This document shows positions 55,196 through 64,000 of a DNA stretch of 64,000 nucleotides, piece by piece. The position numbers and the translations under genes are program-made. The notes under the pieces were generated by a model. That model worked only from the letters and a program-made list of their open reading frames with translations, searched no databases and was not told where the DNA came from. The stretch lies in contig JAULSN010000003.1 in NCBI GenBank assembly GCA_033439765.1, positions 6,138,001 to 6,202,000 on the forward strand, read 5' to 3'. Every line of letters starts with the position of its first letter. Position 1 is the first letter of the stretch. Origin of the DNA: Lasiosphaeria ovina (lineage: Eukaryota > Ascomycota > Sordariomycetes > Sordariales > Lasiosphaeriaceae).

Positions 55196-56137
55196 ATGCA
55201 CTACTCCAACCTGGCCGGGGCTTTCTTCGCCCTCTTGCTCCCCGTAACCACCCAAGCCGCCGCAGTGCCGTCGTATGCGACTCGCAGCATTGCAGGCGTG
55301 TCGGTCGTCGACACGCCGATAGTGCGCGCGGCGCAGGCGTTCGCGCAGGCACACAGCGCGGACTTTGCCTACAAGCACATCATGCGGTCGTGGCTGTTTG
55401 GCGCCCTCATCGTCAAGCATAACGCGACGCTACAGGGCGCCGTCGACCTCGAGCTGCAGGCCGTCGCCGCGCTGCTCCACGACCTGGGCTGGGACCGCTC
55501 GCCCGCCTCGCCGTTTATCACCTCCGACCGCCGCTTCGAGGTGTGTGAATTCTGCTTCACCTCACTATCTGCCTATCTGTGCCAGCCACGCATGAAATTG
55601 CGCTGATGAGCCAACATTGACATCCTTGGCAAATCCCTATCTAGGTCGACGGCGCCTTTGCCGCGCGCGACTTTGTTCTCGGGAACAAGGCCAGCAGCAA
55701 GGCGTGGGATGAGCGCCGCGTGCAGCTGCTGTGGGACTCGATTGCGCTGCACACGGAGCCGGCGATTTCGTACTACAAGGAGCTGGTGGTGGCGACGGTC
55801 AGCAAGGGCATCCAGATGGACTTTGTAGGTCCCTCGTTCGGCGTCACGCAGGCCGAGTATGCGGCGGTGCTGCGCCAATTCCCCAACGCGGACTTCAAGA
55901 ATGGCGTCAACGAAACTATCATCTGGCTGTGCCAGACGAAGCCGGCTTCTACATACAGTGAGTTGCTTGTTTTTTTCCGATTGCGCTCGATATGGAGGCT
56001 GCGTTGTGATTTGCTTGAAGGCTGACGAAAGTTATCTAGACAATTGGCAGCAGGAGTGGGGGCAGTACGTGGGAGGCTACGAGGCCGAGGCCGAGAGCCA
56101 CAAGCTGGTGAATGTCTTGCTCCAAGGTCTGCACTGA
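55196..56137 (+). CDS. HD-domain protein, cyanamide-hydratase-like
   Basis: Metal-dependent HD hydrolase of the family that holds fungal cyanamide hydratase (cyanamide to urea); the substrate here is not shown. Exons 55196-55540, 55645-55957 and 56040-56137 give 251 residues. It starts with a hydrophobic, signal-like stretch (NLAGAFFALLLPVTTQA), which cytosolic cyanamide hydratases lack. Metal-site residues: His in FAYKHIMRSWLFG, the HD pair in AALLHDLGWD (~97), and His in SIALHTEPAI. Later parts (GIQMDFVGPSFGVT, NDW-like YNNWQQEW) agree with the family. No neighbour suggests a pathway. Confidence 0.85.
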
Positions 56138-56440
56138 GATGGTGAGGTGCTGAGGAGAAGGGCGGTGCAGAGATGGCAGATGGAACTCCAGGCAGCCAGT
56201 AGAAGAAGATGACATTAGCCGACGCCCAGCTTGCTAGAATCAGGTACTGATTCGATGCGGTATTGGTATCTACTTAAACTAGAAAAACTAGAATAGGTAT
56301 CTTGGACACGCAAAGGGCAGACTCTGATTTAGCCTGCAAGATAGTGCCTTGGGTGGATAGTGGTTTCCTTGTAACCATCAATCTCGTTTGCTGTTCCCTG
56401 CTTCCAATCTCGGTCTCACGCGAGCCTGGTCACCCCGGGG
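56138..56440. other. Short intergenic region between convergent genes
   Basis: About 300 bp, presumed 3' ends only. Confidence 0.5.
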
Positions 56441-58878
56441 TTAGTAGTGTACCACGAGACTTGGTAATCTCTGCGTACGTGTTCCGATATTTTTGCGTTT
56501 ACTATGCTCCTGGTCAGTGACTCGATCCAGCGCGAGGACATGCAGACAAAAACTCACAATGTCGATCCATCTGGCCATCCACTTTTCCACTGTCGCCTTG
56601 GCTTCGTCGACCAGACCCAGTTCGAGGAGCAGCTGGACTGATCCGCGGATGCCAGACTCGAGTGCCGAAGCAATCCACGCGTGCGTATACGAGGTGTGCT
56701 CTCCAACGAAAATCAGCTGGCAGACAGAGATCAGTTCATAAACTAATTAGGTACCTGGGGGCTGAGGATGTTGGGGGGCTCACTCCATCGTACGTCTTAA
56801 AGTACTCTGGGATATACAGCCGGTGCTGTCCAACAGTCGGGCTGGCCCAGTCGCCCGAGGTCAGAGGATCGAGTAGCCAGCAGCGGCGGTTAAACTTGCC
56901 CGTGTACAGCTTGCGGGCCTTGTCGCCGTGGATCTCGATCATGGCGTCCAGCACGTACTGGACGTGTTCGGTCTCGTTTGACGCAACCCAGCGCTCGGCC
57001 CAATCCCCCGACGAGTAGCTCGCGAGCATTGTGGCTGGTCCCGAGCCGTTGATGTTGTAGGACGGGTAGCAGATGGACGCGATGCCGGGGATGTCGGTCG
57101 TGGTCGAGCAGCCGCCCACGATGGGGTTGTCGTAGTGCTCCCAGAAGCGCTCGCTGAACTCCAGCGCCACCTTGCAGGCCGACACGTAGTTCAGGTTGTT
57201 GATGGCGTTGGAGATGGTCGTTGGCAGCTGCGGCAGCCGCCACTTACGCACAATGGTGAAGGGCGCCGTGATGACGGCATAGTCATACGACTCGGTGTGG
57301 AACTTCTGCGACTTGAAGTCGTCGCGCCACTGCAGGTTGACCTTCTTCTTGCCGTTCTGGGTCGCGAACTGGACTCGCTCAATCTTTTTGTTTATCGACG
57401 TGACGTTGTCAACAAGCGGGTGGAACGCGAGCGGGAGCCTGTTCAAACCCCCGTCGATTGTCTTCCATGTCCCGGCTGAAAAGTACATTGTATCGTAGAG
57501 CTAGAGCGAGTAACGCCACACTGTTAGCTGCCTCCTGCCCCCCAGAGCTTAGTTACACGAGGATGTCTGAAATGCGGAACACGGCTTACGGCATCCCAGA
57601 ACGTCTCGCTACCTCCGCCTATCACATCCGTGTCGTTGAGCGAGCCTCCCAAATAATTGACCATGAAGGCAAACTCGCTCCAGACATCGCCGCCAAGTCC
57701 TTTAAGACCGTTCGCTATTTGGGGAACCGGAGATGTTAGTATTTTAGCCCCGTTTTTGAAGCACGAGAGAACTGGAACCAACCTTGCCAGTCTTTGTGGG
57801 CCTTGAACATGTTTTTGGCCATTTCAACATTGAACTCGGGGCCGGGCAGGTAACTCTGCACCGCTGCAGCGAGGGCTATGGTCGAGTTGTCCAGGGGTCG
57901 CGTCGGGGCGCCGTAGGCCGGGTTTGCGGAAATCTGTGCAACCGTCGGCGGCAGCCCGCTGGGGAGCTTGAAGCCATTGTTGTAGACTAGGCCGTTGGGG
58001 TTCGACTGGATCCACGGGATGAAATCGACGCTCAGGTTCTTGCTGTGCTTGTTTAAGCTGTTGAGCTCTTCGGCGAGCTGGTACACCAGCCGGTGGTCTG
58101 AAATGTTCACCGTCTCTTTGGTCGCAGGGTCCGTGTAGGTCCAGGGGAAGCGCATGGGGCCCATTTCTTGGTACGAGTAGTTGAACGGACCGCCGGTGAG
58201 ATACTCTGTGTGGACCCTTCCGCCCAGGCGGCCGCCGGCCTCGATGATTTTGATGCTCTTCATGCCGGCTTGGCTGAGAACGAGATAGCTCATCAATCCC
58301 GACATGCCGGCGCCGACAATGGCGACCTCCTTGGCCTTGGCGGCCTTGACGTCGACAGGGCCGGGCTCCCGGTTCTTGAGGAGCTCGACGCCATCAAACC
58401 ACGGCCCCAAGGTGTCGATGCCGGTGGCATTGTTCATGGCAATACCCACTATCAATGATTTAGTGGAATGTTCAGTGGTGTCTGGAAATTGAAACCTACC
58501 GGCTCGCTTCTCTGCCCTGCGTTTGTGGCGCTGATGAAGCAGCTGGGGCTCGCTGCGGCCAACAAGCACATTGCTGCTGTCCCAGGCGGAGATGCAGCCG
58601 TTTGAGTCGGTATCTACGGGCAGCACCCAGACGAGACGTGTGGCTGAGCCTCCCTCAGTCTTGCCGAGGACGTGATGGGCCTGTTCTGGCGAGGTTGATA
58701 TGCAAGAGCCATACGTGACGAGCACCTCGCCGCCGATGACCCTGGCAAAGTCTACGTACACGTTGGCGAGACGCGAGGTCACGGCGGTCCGTGTCTCGAG
58801 CTTGACGGGCAGGTTGTTAGACAGTGCGGCAACGGTGCTGGCGCCGGCCACGAGGAGAGGAAGGAGCCGACCAGCCAT
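56441..58878 (-). CDS. L-amino-acid-oxidase-like flavin amine oxidase
   Basis: FAD enzyme that deaminates amino acids to keto acids, ammonia and hydrogen peroxide; signal peptide MAGRLLPLLVAGASTVAALS suggests secretion. Exons 58878-58500, 58448-57783, 57714-57590, 57500-56784 and 56716 to the end. FAD motif VAIVGAGMSGLMSYLVLSQ (~160), GGRLGGRVHTEYL, then substrate parts GPMRFPW, QEMGPM, VIGGGSETFWDALYDTM, YDYAVITAPF, YIPEYFKTYDG and C-terminal FVGEHTSYTHAWIASALESG. Without further splicing the frame ends at 56441 (720 residues) with an unusual 38-residue tail after WMARWIDI. A GTGAGT donor right there could instead splice to an early TAA near 56499. A TATA-like stretch lies at 58966-58982. 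Confidence 0.88.
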
Positions 58879-60754
58879 TTTGGGAGTTTGAGAGACTGCT
58901 GTGGACGTGCATGGAGAGCGGAGAGCAACAAAGGAACCGATGGCTACTGGGACATTGAGGGCAGAGGCAATATATATAATATGGGCGTATCTACGTGTTG
59001 TAGGTATGCAGACCCCAGGTTGGTCGGGGCCTGTTGGGCAAGTGGGCGACCTTCGGAAGCTGCCGAGTGGGTGCGTAGGTGGGCTCTGGCATTCGCCAAC
59101 TCGGATTCTGCCTAATCATACTGTAATCTTGGTCAGGCTGGCAATCTGAATGACTGATCTTGATTCTTGAGACTGGATTGAGAATTTCGAGCATTCATCA
59201 TCCCTTTCAGACAAGGGCACTGGCGGTCAAGGAAAGCAGTGTGCGTCTGACTACCTACCCGGTCCGGGAGAGAAGATACCAAAAGCCGTTATTACGTTTT
59301 GTAATACTGATAGGGCGGCTCCATAATCCATTCGGGGGCCGGCCTAGTGTCTCCAAAGTGGAAGGTCGAACATGGCTCTGCATGATTGGATGCGAGAACG
59401 AGCTGGCTAACCCCTGTCCGCACTCCGCACCACGCCGTTACCACCAGAATACCGATCGGGCACTGGATCACTTGGCACCCGCCTTGTCGGTAGCTAATGC
59501 GGGCCATGACGGGTTGCAGCACACCCCGTTCACTATTCACTAATAGCGACTGCTGCAACGTTTGGAGTCCCACCCGCGCTTGTCGCACTGATGGTCTTAT
59601 CGTTCATGTATGTGCATAATGTAATTCTCGAGGGTAGCTCGTGAATCTAGAGAATGGAGCACTTCGCATTCCGAGACCTGTCTAGGGAAGGAAGGGATAA
59701 GCTACTGCAGGCCAGCAGTACAGGGCGGGGTTCCGGATAATCCGGCATCGGCCGGGCTACAGTACAACTGGAATCAATGGATCCCGACCAGGACCCTTTT
59801 CCACGTCTTGGCGGTTACGTCGCCCGTTACACAGGCCTAGCCCACGAAAACACTGGGAGAAGGCTGAGTGGCAGGGCGTATCTGTACACGCGCCCTTTGC
59901 GACATGTGGCTGGCCCGGTAACCCACCTCAGATACTACGCAATCGCCTACCTAGGTATATGTACGTATGTACAGAGGGACGCTGACATTTACCGTGCAGT
60001 AGCTACATACAGCAGCAAAGTTTCAAACCGGAATGTGCCCGTAGGGGGGCTGTCGATTCCGAGCTGCGCCTCTCGTCTGCAGAGTCAAGCAGGAAACCGG
60101 GTCAGGATCCTTTTGAACCGTCACCTCAGTCATTGACTCATTCTCTGTTTGTCAGCCCAGCAGGTCGCCAAAAAATTGTCAGTAGGTACTTCATACCTAC
60201 CTCCCTCCTAGTACTCACCTTAGCAGATGTGTGGTGCTTCCAACGAAAACAGAGCTTCAGGTTCACCCAAGCGCAAACTGGTACGGTTAGTACGCGCGTA
60301 TTAAGTGCAGCAACATCACCAGCCCATTGAATAATCAATTACAGCGTTATTTATCCTCAACCTGGGAACTCCACGTAATCAGTGTGTTCAAGGAATCAAG
60401 CTTGGACACAAACCAAGCCCACCGTGACTTCAACGTTCCCCGCACACTCAGCGTCAAATAGCACCAGCAATAAGCCTTGAAGTTACCACGGAACACACAG
60501 TATAGCCACCGCAGCACCTGCTTGTGTGGTTAATATGATGCTCCGGGGATGTCTTCTTGCTTCCTGGGAACTAGAATAAGAATAATGTGCCTCGGCATGT
60601 GACCATGTACTTGTAGACAGAGGTGTTGATATCCTCAAACTTAGTCTTAAGTCGCGGGATTTAATTTCAGATATGGCCAACCCTAGACACAACACTCGAC
60701 GTATCCTTCTCGCCAGGGCCCTTTCCACGGTCCGGTTCGCCTCCTGCACAGTCA
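58879..60754. other. Intergenic
   Basis: About 1.9 kb. 58966-58982 holds GCAATATATATAATATGG, a TATA-like element about 90 bp from the amine oxidase start. No gene supported elsewhere. Confidence 0.4.
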
Positions 60755-62182
60755 TCAGATATATGGCAACAGACTGGGCAGAACGCCCTTGTACGCAGTG
60801 CCGCTGGGTGGCTCGATTCCGTAGATGTAGTCACCCCACCATGGGCCGCCCCCCCACCATAGCCAACCGGTCCAGACGTCGGTGTTGGCGGCCATGAACG
60901 ACAGCATGCCCGTCAGCGCGCTGATGCACTGCGCGTTGGCCCCGCCGGCCGTCTCGCCGATGATGCCCTTCTTGCCGTTGGCCTTGAGCCACGCAGTCGC
61001 CGCCTGGATCCGCTCCTGTCCGATGGTCGACGACACGCAGTTGACCGACGTGCCGGATCCGTCGCTGTCCAAATACTGGTGCATCTCGTAGATAATCTTG
61101 TCCTGCGGGTCTTTGAGCGTCGCCAGGTTCGTGTTGCCACTCGTGGTTGTCTGGACGTGGGCATGTATGTTAGCATTTACAGAAAATGGGGAGAGCGGAG
61201 GGGGGGAGGGGGGGGGGGGAACGCACCCAGGTCCATGCGCCGCTGTACGAGTTGCCCTCGACAAGGATGTACTGAGACGTGGCGCCCGCCGCGCGGATGC
61301 CGTCGATGGCGGCTTGGTTGAGGTTCTTGACTAGCGTTTGGTCCATGTCGTGATATTCGTTGTTGGTGTCCCACAAAACCTTGGAGTTGGACGCAAATAG
61401 CTTGGCCGTCGTTGTCCACCACGCCTTGAACCCATCTACGTCCGTGATAACCTTGTCATAGTACCGGCCTGGAAGTTCGGCGTCAGCACGTAGTCGTTTT
61501 TTTAGTGGCTTAATTTTTCTTTGGTTTTCACATCTCCTCAAGGGTGCCTAGGTGACTAATTGGGGAGCGGGACTTACCAAAGTTGTGGGGGTCGACGATG
61601 GCGTAGCCGCCCTTGCCAGTGATGTAGTTGACGATCTGCGTTTCAACTATTATCAGTCGCGGGCGAGCAAGGAAGGGGAGACGGCAGGGAGACGGCAGGG
61701 AGACGGCAGGGAGAGCCAGTTGGCGTCATACATCTGTTAGCCCCTGTGAGTAGGTCGTGTTTACTGTCCCGGTCAACTTTGTGGGGATGAGACGCTCCCT
61801 ATCCGTGTTTCGTTTAGCATCCTCCCACTCGTGACTGTTGCTGTCTGAGACGTTGGCCTTACATCATGAATGGAATGCGGAAAGTGTTGAAGCCCTTGCC
61901 CATCAACGTCTATCTCTGCCGTCAGTTTCGTTTAGTCTACTTCGCCGTCACCGGGGCTGTGCTCACGTCGATGGAGGAATGGACGGGCCAGGTATAATGC
62001 TTGCCGAGCTGGCCCGGGAGGTCCTTGTTGCCAAATTCAGCACCCGACTGGTTGACGCCGTCGAACTGGAACTTGCTCGCGCGCTTGCTCGTCTTGGTGG
62101 TAGGGGTTGACGCTTCGCCAGTCGGCGCCGCCAGAGCGGAGCCCATGGCAGCGGCACCAACGAGGACGTCAAGGAACCTCAT
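60755..62182 (-). CDS. GH5 endoglucanase (cellulase)
   Basis: Secreted beta-1,4-glucanase of glycoside hydrolase family 5, subfamily 5-like, cutting cellulose internally. Exons 62182-61967, 61909-61863, 61798-61732, 61635-61578, 61468-61227 and 61150-60755 give 341 residues. Signal peptide [20 protein letters not shown], then core with [42 protein letters not shown], the acid/base Glu in NNEYHDMD and nucleophile Glu in GIIGETAGG, followed by [10 protein letters not shown]. No cellulose-binding module is present. The acid/base motif is NEYHD where many members have NEPHD. Intron 5 opens GTGCGTT and runs straight into a 12-C tract. Confidence 0.92.
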
Positions 62183-63145
62183 GGCTGAATCAGGTACTGG
62201 CTACCTTTGCTGGGCTGCTAATAGTAAGCAGGGCTTTGATCCCAGATAACTGCCCACGCACTGACATTGAGTTGCATTGGCTCTGCTGGGTCTGGATTCT
62301 TTATACAATGCTTCGAGGACCAGGCACAAGTCGGCCCTCATTTCACCTGAAGGCATCACCATGTGGGCGGAATTGGTTGCTCCGCCCTCGTTAATGGTGA
62401 GATAGAGTGCTGGTTCAATCACAGGAGCCGGGCTGCACAGACCCAAGGTGCCGTGTTGCGAGGCGAGGGGCACGCCGTCCCGGGGATTTAGAGTCGTCGT
62501 TATGCATTCAGGCATTGGCCTGGCCGAGCAGGGTCATGTCAGACTCCTGATTGGGTTTGTGGGGTAGAGCTGGGCAGTCGGGAAATACTTGCCAGTTATT
62601 ATTTCCCCTTTTCACTCGTTTATGACCAGTCTTCCCGCCAACAGCGCCCCGACAGCCGGTAGTCGCGGGCTGCACAGAGTTGGGGTTAGTGGGGTGATTG
62701 CGCTTGCTTGCTCGGAGACATCTCATCCGCCCCCCAACATAGCCGAGACGTGGAGAGCGGGCCGGCCGGCAAGTCGAGATTCAGCCGAATGCGGTCGACG
62801 CTTCTCGAACATCAGCTTCCCAACTAGTATGTTGTTTCAGTCTTGTTATCGGCCTTGTGTGGCTGAGTAAATAATCCGCTGACTGCTTGTTGTTTATGGG
62901 CTGTCTTGGACCAGAGCTGACTTCACCAGTTCTTTCAGGTACGGCAATTAACATAATAGCTGAAGTTTGCAAACCTAGTGCAATAAGACAAGAAAGAGGG
63001 TCACATAATCCTCACTTGACAGGGACAGTGATAGTTGCGTTCATTCTGAAATGGAGTCAATGGACGGGAACCTATGGTTTCAAAGTTCTATTCTATTTTC
63101 TATCTAAACATTTCGCAAATAGCCCAGCTCCGCCTTGCCGCCACG
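62183..63145. other. Intergenic
   Basis: About 960 bp between the start of the cellulase and the broken GMC gene. Open frames are short; no gene seen. A TTTATAC element at about 62299 is near 120 bp from the cellulase start. Confidence 0.5.
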
Positions 63146-64000
63146 TCATGCGCCGGTGAGAATAGAACTCGCAACTTTCTCGGCAAGCGCATAGATAGTT
63201 GCTTAGGGGTGGCCGGGGAGAGCAAAGGGAAGGATCGAGGCATCGACGACGCGCAGGCCGCTAACGCCAAAGACCTTCGCACGTCAGTCGGTAACGCAGC
63301 GAGCAGCGATGTAATCCGCGCCGAGAAACTCTGGCGCGCCACCGCTGGGAGTTTCTCAAAGGCGATGTAGCCGCCGGCCGAGCTCGGCGGCCCGCCCTGG
63401 TACGTGTTGTACTGCGCGAGAATTGCGGTCTGGCGCGCCGGGTCGGCGAGCTCGCTAGCGAGTGGAAGGTACCAGCAGATAAAATCACCTCTTTCCTTGC
63501 CGTCAGAGTGTAGCTAGTGCCGCCGGTCGAAACCGACACCCCAGTAGCCTTTCCCGAGGAGATCAGGATCTTGGAAGCCAGCGTCCGGTTGTAGACTTTG
63601 ATCTGGGTCCACTGAAGGGCCTCGGCCAGGTAGCTCGACTCGGAGGACGACCGGACAGCCTGGGGCGAGATGGTCTCGGTGGTGTAGGCACCGCCAGAGA
63701 GGAAGCCGCTGTTGAAGCCGAGCGGGTTCTTGGCGAGCCCGATGGCCTGCAGGGCGACGGCAAACCACGTGTTGGTCGGATCGGCCCAGTTGGCGTAAGA
63801 CACCTGGAGCGGCCCGCAGGTCGGCAGGCCGGCGCAGAAGACGGTTGGGTCGTATGTGAAGGTTGCCTTTGGGGTTGCACGCTTGAGCCAGTTGGGCGGG
63901 CTCAGCTCGGCCGACTTGAGAAAGAAGGGAAGCATTCCAGCCCACGTGTAGCTTGCATGGCCCGCGGTAGCGGCCCAGCGCAGGTACGTGCTCTTGGTGG
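63146..64000 (-). pseudogene. GMC oxidoreductase, broken by two internal deletions, runs off the window
   Basis: FAD-dependent glucose-methanol-choline oxidoreductase (secreted in many fungi; substrates include alcohols and sugars). The part from 64000 to about 63467 reads as intact middle of the enzyme: SYTWAGMLPFFLKSAELSPPNW, LQAIGLAKNPLGFNSGF, ILSAGTFHS. The next residues should be the PQLLxxSGxGP block; instead the frame jumps at about 63467 to LASELADPARQTAILAQYNTYQGGPPSSAGGYIAFEKLP, a later part of the enzyme, in another frame. A second jump at about 63285 leads to VFGVSGLRVVDASILP, the catalytic end. Then LPGHP is followed by TAA (63203-63205), where family members have Gln, and by ATIYALAEKVASS, in frame. 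The start lies outside the window. Confidence 0.8.

Noticed and set aside
63150..63185. T-loop-like GAGTTCTATTCTC on the minus strand
   Set aside because: It codes for the end of the GMC protein (EKVASSIL); no cloverleaf.
1..64000. CRISPR array, integrated phage or bacterial operon
   Set aside because: No spaced direct repeats of that kind, no phage genes, and intron-containing eukaryotic genes throughout.

Overview
The window looks like nuclear DNA of a filamentous ascomycete (Pezizomycotina, probably Sordariomycetes). Evidence: genes on both strands with short introns of 49-158 bp (GT..AG), fungal-only families (rhodopsin-domain membrane protein, 2EXR protein, Zn2Cys6 regulators, DHA2 drug pump, NPP1-like protein), GC-rich coding sequence, and pseudogenes whose stops are mostly those made by C-to-T or G-to-A change, as expected of repeat-induced point mutation (RIP). 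No species can be named from sequence alone. No bacterial operon, CRISPR array, rRNA or credible tRNA was seen.

Layout. 0-6 kb: decayed secreted-protein gene, aldo-keto reductase with an altered C-terminus, and a seven-helix rhodopsin-domain protein. 6.9-15.4 kb: a large yapsin-like aspartic protease with a long Ser-rich tail, argininosuccinate lyase (arginine synthesis) and histone chaperone Rtt106. 15.9-20.5 kb: an AflR-like Zn2Cys6 regulator and a DHA2 efflux pump on the same strand, possibly the remains of a metabolite or resistance locus; no core biosynthetic enzyme is present. 20.6-31 kb: gene-poor, repeat-rich accessory block with TA-rich decayed DNA, a 64-bp minisatellite, a 140-bp tandem duplication, Ala/Gly triplet expansions, several broken genes (one ankyrin-like) and an intact NPP1-like secreted protein. 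31-46 kb: ordinary gene-rich stretch with an SDR, an acidic 2EXR protein, a D-2-hydroxyacid dehydrogenase, an OPT oligopeptide transporter, a hemerythrin-like protein, an ABM-domain monooxygenase and a GPI-type wall protein. 46-64 kb: accessory stretch with a multiply broken Zn2Cys6 regulator, a bZIP factor, a sialidase-like protein with a myristoylation-type N-terminus, an HD-domain cyanamide-hydratase-like protein, an L-amino-acid-oxidase-like flavoenzyme, a GH5 endoglucanase and a broken GMC oxidoreductase cut by the window edge.

The genes do not form one pathway. Core functions (Arg synthesis, chromatin assembly) sit beside secreted or degradative functions (protease, cellulase, NPP1, amino-acid oxidase, oligopeptide uptake), a mix common in saprotrophic or plant-associated ascomycetes. 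The most unusual items are a 10-nt microexon in the OPT transporter, a regulator frameshifted by a 13-bp tandem duplication, a GMC gene with two internal deletions, and two introns with long C-tracts right after the 5' splice site. I did not find a convincing new multi-gene system.
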